Source: Candidatus Edwardsiibacteriota bacterium (GTDB lineage: Bacteria; Edwardsbacteria; AC1; EtOH8). Taken from it: a stretch of DNA of 64,000 nt. Numbering within the stretch: position 1 is the first letter of the stretch; the number at the start of each line of letters is the position of its first letter. Positions 1 through 9,528 of this stretch are shown here, piece by piece. Below the pieces are notes generated by a model. The model was not told the DNA's origin and did not search any database. It saw only the letters and a list, made by a program, of their open reading frames with translations. The position numbers and the translations under genes are program-made. The stretch lies in assembly GCA_020053305.1 (NCBI GenBank), contig JAGVNJ010000070.1, forward strand, positions 1 to 64,000, written 5' to 3'.

Positions 1-41
1 AGTGTTTTATGGTCAAGCCGTCTTGCATCGTTTCTCTTCAT
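1..41 (-). CDS. N-terminus of IS630-family-like transposase, truncated by window edge
   Basis: Minus-strand ATG at 41 reads MKRNDARRLDHKT, resembling the conserved IS630 N-terminus (MKRNDGRKLDHKTLEEIR...); a perfect promoter lies just upstream. Confidence 0.55.
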   Translation of the reverse strand, partial: MKRNDARRLDHKT

Positions 42-47
42 GCATAT

Positions 48-76
48 ATTATAGCATAAACAAGCGATAGTGTCAA
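48..76 (-). promoter_or_regulatory. sigma70 promoter TTGACA-N17-TATAAT reading left into the IS630-like ORF
   Basis: Minus strand: TTGACA (71-76), 17-nt spacer, TATAAT (48-53). Confidence 0.75.
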
Positions 77-116
77 TACTATTATGAGACAGTTAATAAT
101 ATAATCATCTCAAAAC

Positions 117-154
117 GAAAAAAGCAACATCAGGCAGGCTCGTCCCGATGTTGC
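117..154 (-). terminator. Intrinsic terminator downstream of rpmE
   Basis: GCAACATC...GATGTTGC stem followed by T-tract on the minus strand. Confidence 0.8.
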
Positions 155-177
155 ATATATATTATGGACAGGCTTGC

Positions 178-543
178 CTATTTTTTCTTGGCGACAGTTT
201 CCTTCTTAGGGGCGGCTTCTTTCTTGGCGGCCGCTTCCTTCTTGGGGGCTACCTCCGGTTTGACGACTATTTCCTTCTTGGCGACAACTTCCGGTTTGAC
301 GGTGGCTTCTTTCTTGACGGCCGTTTCCTTTTTGACCTCGGCGCCTTCCTTGCGGTAACGCTTGTTGAAACGCTCCACCCGGCCGGCGGTGTCCATCAGT
401 TTTTGCTTGCCGGTGAAATAGGGATGGCAGTTGGAGCAGATCTCCACCCGGATATCCTTCAGGGTCGACTTGGTAGGAATCACGTTGCCGCAGGCGCAGG
501 TGATGGTGGTGGTCTCGTACTTGGGATGAATGCCTTTTTTCAT
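178..543 (-). CDS. rpmE: 50S ribosomal protein L31 with Lys/Glu/Ala-rich C-terminal extension
   Basis: MKKGIHPKY...CACGN...[13 protein letters not shown]...[13 protein letters not shown] is typical L31; followed by repeated VKKE/APKKE units. Confidence 0.95.
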   Translation of the reverse strand: MKKGIHPKYETTTITCACGNVIPTKSTLKDIRVEICSNCHPYFTGKQKLMDTAGRVERFNKRYRKEGAEVKKETAVKKEATVKPEVVAKKEIVVKPEVAPKKEAAAKKEAAPKKETVAKKK

Positions 544-575
544 TTTGACCTCGTTGATTTATTGATTATTTTTTA

Positions 576-1868
576 TTATTCTCGGTTTCTGGATTTCTTG
601 TCGTTGTTCTCCCGGCCCTCGAAGGCGCTCATGGCGGTGATAAAATCCTTGTTGGATTTGGTGCCCTTGAGGCGTGAGATCAGAAATTCCATGGCCTCCA
701 CCGGGTTCATATCGCTCAACAGTTTCCGCAGGATCCATGACCGGTTGAGAGCCTCCGGCCCCAGCAGCAGCTCCTCCTTGCGGGTGCCGGAGCGATTGAT
801 GTCTATGGCCGGGAATATCCGGCGGTCGGCCAGCTTGCGGTCCAGCACCAGCTCCATGTTGCCGGTGCCCTTGAATTCCTCGAAGATCACCTCGTCCATC
901 CGGCTGCCGGTCTCCACCAGGGCGGTGGCCATGATGGTCAGGCTGCCGCCCTCCTCGATGTTGCGGGCGGTGCCGAAGAATCTTTTGGGCCTCTGCAGGG
1001 CGTTGGAGTCCACCCCGCCGGACAGGGTCTTGCCGGAATGCGGTATCACCGCGTTGTTGGCCCGGGCCAGCCGGGTGATGGAATCCAGCAGGATCACCAC
1101 GTCCTTCTTCCGCTCCACCAGCCGCTTGGCCCTCTCCAGCACCATGTCGGCCACCTGGACATGCCTCTCGGGGGGTTCGTCGAAGGTGGAGCTGAAGACC
1201 TCGGCCTTGACGTGCCGCTGCATGTCGGTGACCTCCTCGGGCCGCTCGTCGATCAGCAGAATGAACAGCACGATCTCGGGATGGTTGGCGGTGATGCTGT
1301 TGGCGATATCCTGCAGCAGCACCGTCTTCCCGGCCCGGGGCGGCGATACCAGCAGCCCCCGCTGGCCCTTGCCGATGGGCGCCAGCAGGTCCATCACCCG
1401 CATCGAGAAATCGGAGGCGCCCCGTTCCAGCACTATCCTCTCCTGGGGATACAGCGCGGTCAGGTTGTCAAAAAAGATCCGGTCCCGGGCCGTCTCCGGG
1501 TTCTCCTGGTCTATGGCCTCGACCTTTAAAAGAGCAAAGTTCTTCTCGCCTTCCTTGGGCGGCCTTATCTGCCCGGTCACCAGGTCGCCGGTGCGCAGCA
1601 AAAAACGCTTGACCTGGGTGGGCCCCACGTAGATGTCGTCCGGGCCCGGCATGTAGCTGTAATCGGGCGAGCGCAGGAAACCGAACCCGTCCGGCAGCAC
1701 CTCCAGCACCCCGCCGCCGAACACCAATCCATTGCGGACGGCCTGGGCCTGCAGTATCTTATAGATGATCTCCTGCTTCTTCAACCCGCTGGCCCCCTGA
1801 ATGTCCAGCTCCTTGGCTATGCTACACAGTTCGGAGACCGTCTTGGATTTAAGCTCAACAATATCCAA
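576..1868 (-). CDS. rho: Transcription termination factor Rho
   Basis: Rho N-terminal, RNA-binding and ATPase motifs ([49 protein letters not shown]). Confidence 0.98.
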   Translation of the reverse strand: MDIVELKSKTVSELCSIAKELDIQGASGLKKQEIIYKILQAQAVRNGLVFGGGVLEVLPDGFGFLRSPDYSYMPGPDDIYVGPTQVKRFLLRTGDLVTGQIRPPKEGEKNFALLKVEAIDQENPETARDRIFFDNLTALYPQERIVLERGASDFSMRVMDLLAPIGKGQRGLLVSPPRAGKTVLLQDIANSITANHPEIVLFILLIDERPEEVTDMQRHVKAEVFSSTFDEPPERHVQVADMVLERAKRLVERKKDVVILLDSITRLARANNAVIPHSGKTLSGGVDSNALQRPKRFFGTARNIEEGGSLTIMATALVETGSRMDEVIFEEFKGTGNMELVLDRKLADRRIFPAIDINRSGTRKEELLLGPEALNRSWILRKLLSDMNPVEAMEFLISRLKGTKSNKDFITAMSAFEGRENNDKKSRNRE

Positions 1869-1871
1869 ATA

Positions 1872-2384
1872 TTACTTTTCCGTTTGATTATTTTTCTTGG
1901 AAGAGCTGTCCGGCTGGGTGGAATCGGGAGGCGGGGGCTTGCGGCCGGCGGTCCCGCGGATGCCGGCCACGGCGGTGGGCGTCTGGGTGGTCAGGGTCTG
2001 CTTGGTGCCCTGGATCTTCTGAATGCTTTTTATGACCTTGCTTCCGGCTTTGGCCTCCGAAGCGGCGGCGGTCTTTTCCAACAGGTTGGTCACTTCATCC
2101 GTCTGAGGTCCGGCCAGGTTCAGGGTCCGGCCCTGGGCATCGATCAGTTGTAGCTCGGCCTTTTCGGGGACGCTCAGGCAGTCCCCCTTGAACAGGGTGT
2201 CGCCAATGGCGGCCGGTTCCCATTTACCGCTCAACAGCTTCTGGACATCGCCCTTGACGAAGCCGATGCTGGCGATCATAGCCGGTTTTGCCGGCTCCGG
2301 CATCTCCGCCACCTTGGGCTGCTCCTTCTTGCCGCAGCCGGAGATGACCAGCACGGCCAGAAGGGATAGAACAAATTTATACAT
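1872..2384 (-). CDS. Lipoprotein with FecR-like domain
   Basis: Lipobox VISGCGKK; FecR-like pattern (GDTLFKGDCLSVPEKAELQLIDAQGRTLNL; TAVAGIRGTAG). Confidence 0.6.
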   Translation of the reverse strand: MYKFVLSLLAVLVISGCGKKEQPKVAEMPEPAKPAMIASIGFVKGDVQKLLSGKWEPAAIGDTLFKGDCLSVPEKAELQLIDAQGRTLNLAGPQTDEVTNLLEKTAAASEAKAGSKVIKSIQKIQGTKQTLTTQTPTAVAGIRGTAGRKPPPPDSTQPDSSSKKNNQTEK

Positions 2385-2420
2385 GACACTTTCCCCCAAA
2401 CACAATTTTGCCTAAGGATA

Positions 2421-3065
2421 CTATATTTTTCGTCCGAAGTCAATAGAGATATTTATCTTACGGCCCCTGCCGCCCTTTAGCGTTCCCAGCGCTCCGCGGA
2501 TGGTCTCCTTGACGATTTCGCCCACAAAATCGTTGAGCGGCAGCCTTTTGCCGTCCACCTCTATGACCACTTGGCGGCTTTTTTTGCCGGGGATGATGAT
2601 GTCCCGCTCCAGCCACCTGGCGATATCGGATATTTTTGAGGGCGGAAAATGCTGGACCTTGGCGGAGTCAGGCTTCTTCTTCCCCACGGTGGCGATGATG
2701 CCTTTATGGCTGACGGCTTTTAGTTCGTCAGAAAAAAGCACCTTGGGAAAATGCTCCTTCTTGTAGCCTTCGATGATCAGCAGGTCCAGTTCCTTAGCCA
2801 GCGCCTGGACTATGAACTGAGGCCTGTGGCCTTGTGCCTTTTCAAACCGCACCAGCAGTTTGTCATCGCTGATGGAAGAGACGCCGGCCCCGGCCAGCCG
2901 GAAGCGGTCGGTGTCGGTCCCGCGCCTGTCGGCCTTGATGGCGCCGTGAGTGTGCTTAAGCACCCCGACCTTATAGCCCTTGCGGCTGAGGATGCGGACG
3001 ATCTGCTCGATGATGGTTGTCTTGCCGGAGTTGGAATGTCCGACGAAGGAGATTATCGGCTGCAT
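2421..3065 (-). CDS. mobB: Molybdopterin-guanine dinucleotide biosynthesis protein B
   Basis: MQPIISFVGHSNSGKTTIIEQIV...GVLKHTHG...DTDRFRLAGA. Confidence 0.95.
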   Translation of the reverse strand: MQPIISFVGHSNSGKTTIIEQIVRILSRKGYKVGVLKHTHGAIKADRRGTDTDRFRLAGAGVSSISDDKLLVRFEKAQGHRPQFIVQALAKELDLLIIEGYKKEHFPKVLFSDELKAVSHKGIIATVGKKKPDSAKVQHFPPSKISDIARWLERDIIIPGKKSRQVVIEVDGKRLPLNDFVGEIVKETIRGALGTLKGGRGRKINISIDFGRKI

Positions 3066-3189
3066 GGTTTTTTCAAGTTACTGAGTTTACAGTTTAAAGT
3101 TGACAAATCAGCATGAATCCCCGCCATAAGCAAGCAGTTCATATAGGCGGGCAAGCGTTCTAATCGGTGTTCATCCGCGTTCTTTTCTC

Positions 3190-4398
3190 TTAAAATAGTT
3201 CCACTTCTACCATATCACCTACCTTCACTCCCTCGCACTCCTCCGGCAGTATCATCAGCCCTTCGGCCTGGACCATGGAGGTAAGAATGCCAGACCCCTG
3301 CGGCCCGGTGAGAACCGCCTGGTACGCCCCGTCCTGCCATTTTACTTTAGCGCGAAGGAATTCAGTCCTGCCTGCCTGTTTCCTTATTCCCTGATTGCTG
3401 TGCGCTGTCACCTGCACCCTGAACATATTCGCTGCCCCCTGCATGGCCAGCAACAGCGGCCGCACGTACTGGTCGCAGACCACCATCGAGGACACCGGGT
3501 TGCCCGGAAGCCCCACCACCGGCTTGCCGTTGATATGCCCATAGGCCAGCGGTTTTCCCGGTTTCTGCTTCACCTGCCAGAAGTTCATCTGCCCCAGTTC
3601 GGACAGCGCCTGTTTCATCAGGTCGTAGTCGCCCACCGAGACCCCGCCCGAAGTGATGATCACATCGCACTCCCGGGCCGCCTGGTTCAGGGTCTCCTTG
3701 ATCTTTGCCAGATCGTCGGCGATGATGCCGTAATCCCTGACCAAGGCCCCGGCCTCTTTCACCTGTCCGCCGATGCTGAACCGGTTGGCGTCGTAGATCT
3801 GCCCCGGCTTCAGCGGCTGGCCCGGCGCGGCCACCTCGTTGCCGCTGGAGATTATTCCTACTAGCGGTTGTTTAAAGACCATGACTTCGGTCAAGCCCAA
3901 AGAAGCTATCAGCCCCACCTCCTGCGGACGTAGCCTGGTTCCTTTGGCTATCAGCAATTGCCCTGTAGTAACATCCTCTCCCTGCCTGCGGACATTGGCC
4001 CCTTGCTTGACCCCCTTCAATATTCTAACTTCGATATTCTGTATTCCTTTACTGGTCAATTCTACTGGCACCACCGCATCCGCCCCTTCGGGCATCTGCG
4101 CCCCGGTCATGATCCTGATGGCCTGTCCCGGTTTCAAGGACTTGGCGGCCACCCGGCCGGCCGGAACGTCCTCAATCACCTGCAGTGTCACCGGCCTTTG
4201 CTCCGAGGCCCCGGCGACATCGGATGCGATGACGGCAAAGCCGTCCATGGCCGAGTTGTCTTTCGGAGGAATATCAAACGAGGCCGTGACATCCTGGGCC
4301 AGTACCCGGCCCAAAAGGTCCTCCAGACGGCACTTTTCAGAAGGCAATAGTTTTATGCCCTCGAGTATTTTATTTCTGGCTTCGTGAAAGGAGATCAT
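3190..4398 (-). CDS. moeA: Molybdopterin molybdenumtransferase MoeA
   Basis: DIPPKDNSAMDGFAV, GVSVGDYD, KPGKPLAYG, GLPGNPVSSMV motifs. Confidence 0.96.
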   Translation of the reverse strand: MISFHEARNKILEGIKLLPSEKCRLEDLLGRVLAQDVTASFDIPPKDNSAMDGFAVIASDVAGASEQRPVTLQVIEDVPAGRVAAKSLKPGQAIRIMTGAQMPEGADAVVPVELTSKGIQNIEVRILKGVKQGANVRRQGEDVTTGQLLIAKGTRLRPQEVGLIASLGLTEVMVFKQPLVGIISSGNEVAAPGQPLKPGQIYDANRFSIGGQVKEAGALVRDYGIIADDLAKIKETLNQAARECDVIITSGGVSVGDYDLMKQALSELGQMNFWQVKQKPGKPLAYGHINGKPVVGLPGNPVSSMVVCDQYVRPLLLAMQGAANMFRVQVTAHSNQGIRKQAGRTEFLRAKVKWQDGAYQAVLTGPQGSGILTSMVQAEGLMILPEECEGVKVGDMVEVELF

Positions 4399-4399
4399 T

Positions 4400-5476
4400 T
4401 TAATTATTGGTTGGATTATCGTTATTTTTTAAAGGTCCTTCACCATATATCGCAAGAATTCTGTCTTTTAACTTTTCATATAATAATTCTTCCGTTTCCC
4501 ATGGTATATGATTTAAATGCGATGTGTCAAAATGTAGATTTTTAATATCGTCTTGTTTGCATGTAGAAATTGTTTCAATACCCAGGCCCCTTGCAAAGCC
4601 AGCTTCGTAATATACCCCATGTCTTTGACCAGTGTAATCGGCTACAATAAATTTGCTTTTCCGTATTTCTGTAATTATTTTATCTGTAACATCACCGGTA
4701 TAGTGCTCTTTGTCTACTCTTATTGGTTTGTAACCTGCCTCATAGATAGCTTTTTCTATTTTAAGATAAATATTATCCATACTTTGATCAAACCACATGG
4801 CTACGAAACATTGGGGTAAATTTTTCATAGTCTGTACTTCATTCACAACCTTCCAACCATTGACTGTAATTATACAATTAGTCCCACGAATATCTATATA
4901 ATCATTTTTTTCTAAATATTCAAGATAGTAACGAAATTCTTCAGCACTTCCGCTGTATGAAGCCGTATAATCTTTCTCTGAATCAAGGGGTATTAAATTC
5001 CCTGGGAATCTATTGCTGTTCGCTAAATTGGTTAATAATTTAATTGCTTTATCATGGGGCGTTTTAGGTGCTTGTTTGATTGCAAATATTATTTGTTCTT
5101 TTATCTTATCCTTTGCAATTCTTATGAAAGGTTCGTTGCGCAATTTATTGTATTTATAAGACAAAGATTCAGTTGTCCCTGCTTCTGAGCGTAGTTTATT
5201 TACAATATTATAATCTCTAATTTCTGTTTGTTCTCTAGTATAACCGAGGAACCAATATAATTCATCCTCATTAATGATACTAAGCAACAACTCATGAATA
5301 TCGTCAAAATCATCTAATATAAAGGCATAATTTCCACAGCGAGGACAATCGATTTCTAAATATTGTCCATATATTTTTTCTGATATTAGAGCTTCTTTAA
5401 ACTTTGATTCTTTATAATTACATACAGGGCAGGGCCCTTCAGTAAATCCAATTTTACTCATTGTTTTCTCCTTCAT
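4400..5476 (-). CDS. Zinc-ribbon protein with C-terminal TIR/nucleoside 2-deoxyribosyltransferase-like domain
   Basis: N-term PCPVC...DCPRCGNY; C-term FVAMWFD...IRVDKEHYTGDVTDKIITEIRKSKFIVADYTGQRHGVYYEAGFARGLG; AT-rich relative to neighbours. Confidence 0.65.
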   Translation of the reverse strand: MKEKTMSKIGFTEGPCPVCNYKESKFKEALISEKIYGQYLEIDCPRCGNYAFILDDFDDIHELLLSIINEDELYWFLGYTREQTEIRDYNIVNKLRSEAGTTESLSYKYNKLRNEPFIRIAKDKIKEQIIFAIKQAPKTPHDKAIKLLTNLANSNRFPGNLIPLDSEKDYTASYSGSAEEFRYYLEYLEKNDYIDIRGTNCIITVNGWKVVNEVQTMKNLPQCFVAMWFDQSMDNIYLKIEKAIYEAGYKPIRVDKEHYTGDVTDKIITEIRKSKFIVADYTGQRHGVYYEAGFARGLGIETISTCKQDDIKNLHFDTSHLNHIPWETEELLYEKLKDRILAIYGEGPLKNNDNPTNN

Positions 5477-5488
5477 TCATTATATAGA

Positions 5489-6559
5489 TTATTCCTCTCG
5501 CCAAACTCTAACACTGCTGGCCTTGAACACCGCATACACCTTGCTGCCCTTCTGCAAACCCATCTCGTCCCACGAGGCCTTGGTAATGGCCACGTCCAAC
5601 AAAAGACCAATATCTAAAGTAACCTTGTACAACCCGCCCTCGGAAACGGCCTCGGTAACAACTCCCTCCAGCACATTGCGGGCGCTGCTGACTAATTTCT
5701 GGGTGGACAATATTATTTCGGTAGGATTAAGACTTGCCATGGCCTGGCCTTCCAGCCCGGTCACAACTTCAAACTCTGTCACTCCAACCTTGAACAATTT
5801 CCTATTTCCCATTTTTCCAATTTCCCCGGCAAAAAGGTTGTCCCGGCCCAAAAACTTCCCCCAGAAGGCCTGATCGCCCTTGTGCAGAACGTCCTGGGCC
5901 GTGCCGGAGATAGAGATCACTCCGTCGTTCAGAAACCAGACCCAGTTAGCGATCCGCTCCACCTGCCAAAGATTGTGGGTGGCCAGTATGACCTTCTTCC
6001 CGCGGCGGGCCAGGGTCAATATGGTCTGCTCTATCAGCTTGGCGCTGATGGGGTCCAGATTGGCGGTAGGCTCGTCCAGGAATATTATTTCCGGTTCGAT
6101 CACCAGGGCCCGGGCCAGAGCCACCCGCTGGATCTCGCCGGCCGACAGGCTCCTAGCCTGGCGTTTTTCGAAACCCGATAGTGATAGATGCTCCAGTACC
6201 TGTTGTGCCCGCTTTCTAATGATCTTCCCAGCCGTTCTCCGGACTTTCAGCCCATAGGCAATATTGTATTCCACCGAACCGGAGAACATCACCGCCGGGT
6301 TGTGGATCAGCGCCATCTTTCTCCTGATCCCGGGTGTGGTATTCAGGGTCGCATAGCCCTCGCTGTCCCGCACCTTGTACTTCAGGATGCCGGAATCCGC
6401 CTTCTCCAACAGTGCCAACATTCGCATCAGTGTGGTCTTGCCGGAACCGTTGGGTCCCACCAGGGCGTAGACGCCGGGCTTTTCTATGATTAGGGAGATA
6501 TCTTTAAGCACCACTTTCCCATCGAAACTCTTGGAGATGTTCCGGGCGACTATCTTCAT
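5489..6559 (-). CDS. tupC: Tungstate ABC transporter ATP-binding protein (TupC-like, TOBE domain)
   Basis: Walker A GPNGSGKTT, signature LSAGEIQRVALARAL, C-terminal TOBE; adjacent to tupB and tupA. Confidence 0.88.
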   Translation of the reverse strand: MKIVARNISKSFDGKVVLKDISLIIEKPGVYALVGPNGSGKTTLMRMLALLEKADSGILKYKVRDSEGYATLNTTPGIRRKMALIHNPAVMFSGSVEYNIAYGLKVRRTAGKIIRKRAQQVLEHLSLSGFEKRQARSLSAGEIQRVALARALVIEPEIIFLDEPTANLDPISAKLIEQTILTLARRGKKVILATHNLWQVERIANWVWFLNDGVISISGTAQDVLHKGDQAFWGKFLGRDNLFAGEIGKMGNRKLFKVGVTEFEVVTGLEGQAMASLNPTEIILSTQKLVSSARNVLEGVVTEAVSEGGLYKVTLDIGLLLDVAITKASWDEMGLQKGSKVYAVFKASSVRVWREE

Positions 6560-7251
6560 CGCCCAGCCCTCCCCTGCACCAATTGGAGGACGACGTTGAT
6601 GCCTATGGCAACCACTAAAAGAACGAACCCCAGAGCGATCCCCAGTTCGAAATTACCCTTGATGGTCTCCAGGGCGATGGCGGTGGTCATCACCCGGGTC
6701 TCTCCCTTGATGTTCCCGCCCACCATCATGGTCATGCCGGTCTCGCCCAGCACCCGGGAAAAGCCGGTGATGAAAGCCGCCGCCATAGCGAACCGGACCT
6801 CTCGCATGATGCCCAGGGTCAGATGCCGGCGGCCGGCGCCCAGGGTGATCATGGTCTCCTTCACCCGGTGCCCCAAAGACTGCAGGGCCGAGATGCTTAG
6901 GCCCGTCATCAGCGGGATGATCAGCAGGGTCTGGGCTATGATGATGGCCGAGGGTGTATACAGCAGGCGCCAGAAGCCCAGCGGACCCGAACGGGATAAT
7001 AGCAGATAACAGACCAGCCCTATCACCACTGCGGGGATAGCGATGAAACTGTTGACCGTTCCGATGACGATCCGCTTGCCCTTGAATTCGTTCTGAGTGA
7101 TGGCAAACGACAGCGGGACGGCCAGGCAGATGGCGATCACCGAAGAGGCCAGCGAGACCCGCAGGGACATCAGGACTATCTGCCAAATCTCGGCGTCGAA
7201 TTTCAGCAGCAGGCCCAGGGCCTGTTGCAGGCTTTGGATCAAATTGAACAT
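6556..7251 (-). CDS. tupB: Tungstate ABC transporter permease (TupB-like)
   Basis: ABC permease with GAGRRHLTLGIMREVRFAMAAAFITGFSRVLGETGMTMMVGGN; overlaps tupC by 4 bp. Confidence 0.88.
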   Translation of the reverse strand: MFNLIQSLQQALGLLLKFDAEIWQIVLMSLRVSLASSVIAICLAVPLSFAITQNEFKGKRIVIGTVNSFIAIPAVVIGLVCYLLLSRSGPLGFWRLLYTPSAIIIAQTLLIIPLMTGLSISALQSLGHRVKETMITLGAGRRHLTLGIMREVRFAMAAAFITGFSRVLGETGMTMMVGGNIKGETRVMTTAIALETIKGNFELGIALGFVLLVVAIGINVVLQLVQGRAGR

Positions 7252-7464
7252 GGTGTGATGATACCAAAATTAAATTTAAAAGACAATAAAAATGATATGA
7301 GCTTATCAACTGCGCTCCTATTTGTATCCAGTGGATAAGATGTCATCACTTCGTCGGTGTTATATAACAGACGTTCTCAGTGGAGGCTCTGAACCGGGCA
7401 AGGTGCGGCAAGGCGAAGGGTTAATAATAACACGATGTTATACTTATAGCAAAACCATCTTTAT

Positions 7465-8292
7465 CTATTTCTTCTCCGCCGCCGGGTAGAACAGGGGCTG
7501 ACCGTATTTGTCCACCCCATATTCGGCGATCATCTTCCGGCCCCGCTCCGAGGTCAGGAAGTCCGAAAATTTTTTGGCCAGGGAATAATTAACGAACGGG
7601 TGCTTGGCCGGGGCCACCAGCATGATATGGTAGGGGTTGAACAGCTCATTGTCCCCGTCGTTCAGGATCGGCAGGTCATATTCTTTCTGGTGGGCCAGGT
7701 AGGTGCCGCGGTCGGTCAGGCTGTATGCCCGCTTTTCGTTGGCGATGCGCAGGATGGCCTCCATCCCGGCACCGGCTTCAAGATACCAGGAGCCCTTGGG
7801 CTTGATCCCGGCCGCTTCCCACAGCCGCTGTTCCTTCTTGTGGGTGCCTGACTGGTCGGCCCGGGAGACGAAGGTTGCCCGCGAAGCCTCTATCATCTTC
7901 AGCGCTTCGGTGGCGGAGGCCAGGCCCTTGATGCCGGCCGGATCCCCGGCCGGGCCGACAATGACAAAATCGTTGTACATCAGGTATTTGCGTTCCACGA
8001 AAAAGCCATGTTTGACCACCTGGGCCTCGGCCACCGGATCGTGCACCAGCACCACATCGGCGTTGCCGTCCTTGCCGTAGCGGATGGCGGCTCCGGTGCC
8101 CACCGCAATGATCTGTACCTTGCAGCCGTTCTCCTTCGCGAAGACCGGGACCAGAAAATCCAGCAGCCCCGAATCCATGGTGCTGGTGGTGGTGGCCAGT
8201 ACCAGCTTGTCCGCCTCCGGCGGATTGGCCATGGCCGGCGTTGCAATACTCAAAGCCAGCAGTGACAGAGCCAGTGTTGCGAACCTCTTCAT
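7465..8292 (-). CDS. tupA: Tungstate-binding periplasmic protein TupA
   Basis: Signal peptide; LATTTSTMDSGLLDFLVPVF...VGTGAAIRYGKDGNADVVLVHDP...YNDFVIVGPAGDPAGI. Confidence 0.92.
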   Translation of the reverse strand: MKRFATLALSLLALSIATPAMANPPEADKLVLATTTSTMDSGLLDFLVPVFAKENGCKVQIIAVGTGAAIRYGKDGNADVVLVHDPVAEAQVVKHGFFVERKYLMYNDFVIVGPAGDPAGIKGLASATEALKMIEASRATFVSRADQSGTHKKEQRLWEAAGIKPKGSWYLEAGAGMEAILRIANEKRAYSLTDRGTYLAHQKEYDLPILNDGDNELFNPYHIMLVAPAKHPFVNYSLAKKFSDFLTSERGRKMIAEYGVDKYGQPLFYPAAEKK

Positions 8293-8340
8293 CTCTCCTC
8301 CAAAAACATGTTGGTGATTGATCTTGATTGATGTTAAATT

Positions 8341-8372
8341 AAAAAAGCCCGCCCCGGAGAAAAGGGCAGGCT
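8341..8372 (-). terminator. Rho-independent terminator between riboswitch aptamer and tupA
   Basis: Minus strand AGCCTGCCC-ttttctccg-GGGCGGGCT followed by TTTTTT. Confidence 0.85.
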
Positions 8373-8389
8373 ACATTCCCGGTAATTAA

Positions 8390-8520
8390 CGGGATCGTAT
8401 GCAAACCTCTCCTTTCCAAACACGGGAGGCAAGGCCGTTTCCGGCCCCACCCTTGTCCGCCCTTTCGGACGGAACCGTCCCGTCATTCATGGCCTTTAAG
8501 CTTTAGAAAAACGGGATCGG
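8390..8520 (-). ncRNA. Moco/Tuco-family riboswitch aptamer candidate
   Basis: Minus strand ...GTCCGAAAGGGCGGAC...GGCCGGAAACGGCC-TTGCCTCCCGTGTTTGGAAAGGAGAGG; matches the remembered E. coli moaA leader core GCCUCCCGUAUCUGGAAAGGUG, with a GAAA-capped stem; upstream of tupABC-moeA-mobB. Confidence 0.75.
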
Positions 8521-8534
8521 AGAACATTTATCAG

Positions 8535-8563
8535 ATTATATCAGAAAGCTGGATGTCTGTCAA
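8535..8563 (-). promoter_or_regulatory. sigma70 promoter TTGACA-N17-TATAAT for the riboswitch/tup operon
   Basis: Exact consensus hexamers on minus strand (8558-8563, 8535-8540). Confidence 0.85.
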
Positions 8564-8741
8564 ACCTTACAGAATGTCTATCAAATTAGCTCAGAAACAT
8601 GCCCCAAAGCTATCTATCCGCAGATTTCACAGATGTTCACAGATTTTTCTATTCAAGTTAATCAGTTAGGTACAAATAGATCAGTTACAATCTGCGTTAA
8701 TCTGTGGATAAAGGTTCCTGAGTACGTTAGATAAGAATTTC

Positions 8742-9515
8742 TTACTGTTTTCTGTTGACCATGCTGACCGCCGCCTGGTCGGTGGGCATGATGATGATGT
8801 CCTCGATATTGACACGGGACGGCCGGGTGCAGGACCAAACCACCGCCTGGGCGATGTCATCGGCTTGAAGCGGTCTGGTCCCCTGATATACCTTCTGAGC
8901 CTTTTCGGAATCTCCCCTGAAACGCACCAGGGAGAATTCCGTCTCCGCCATGCCGGGATCGACGCTGGTGACCCGGATATTGGTTCCAAAGGCGTCCATC
9001 CGCATGGCCTTGTTCAGGGCCTTGACAGCGTGCTTGGTGGCGTTATATACATTCCCGGCTGGATAGACCTCGTGCCCGGCTATGGACCCGATGTTGACGA
9101 TGTGTCCGGAATTGCGTTTGACCATCCCCGGCAGCACCGCCCGGGTGACATAGAGCAGGCCCTTGACGTTGGTGTCTATCATCTCCTCCCAGTTCTGGAT
9201 GACCCCTTCCTGTATCTTCTCCAGCCCCCGGGACAGCCCGGCGTTATTCAACAGAATATCGATATCTGCCCATTCTGCCGGCAGTCCGTCTATGGCCTTC
9301 TGCACGTCCTTCTGATTCCTGACATCCAGTAAAATGGCGAGCGCTTCGGACTTGTATTCTTTGATCAGACGAGCGGCCAGTTGATCCAACCGGTCTTTGC
9401 GCCGGGCGGCCAGGATCAGCTTGGCGCCAAGTTTGGCAAATTCCACCGCAGAAGCCTGCCCGATGCCGCTGGAAGCGCCGGTGATAAGAATTATTTTATC
9501 CTTCAGATCCTGCAT
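8742..9515 (-). CDS. SDR-family NAD(P)-dependent oxidoreductase (YdfG-like)
   Basis: ITGASSGIG, LNNAG, YNATKHAVKAL motifs. Confidence 0.92.
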   Translation of the reverse strand: MQDLKDKIILITGASSGIGQASAVEFAKLGAKLILAARRKDRLDQLAARLIKEYKSEALAILLDVRNQKDVQKAIDGLPAEWADIDILLNNAGLSRGLEKIQEGVIQNWEEMIDTNVKGLLYVTRAVLPGMVKRNSGHIVNIGSIAGHEVYPAGNVYNATKHAVKALNKAMRMDAFGTNIRVTSVDPGMAETEFSLVRFRGDSEKAQKVYQGTRPLQADDIAQAVVWSCTRPSRVNIEDIIIMPTDQAAVSMVNRKQ

Positions 9516-9528
9516 CCTGACCTCATTC

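Noticed and set aside
148-1632. 494-aa plus-strand ORF opposite rho/rpmE
   Set aside because: Antisense to well-supported genes; low-complexity translation caused by codon bias of the real strand
7252-7464. 200-nt tupB-tupA spacer as another riboswitch
   Set aside because: Short palindromes such as ATAACACGATGTTAT only; no match to a known aptamer core
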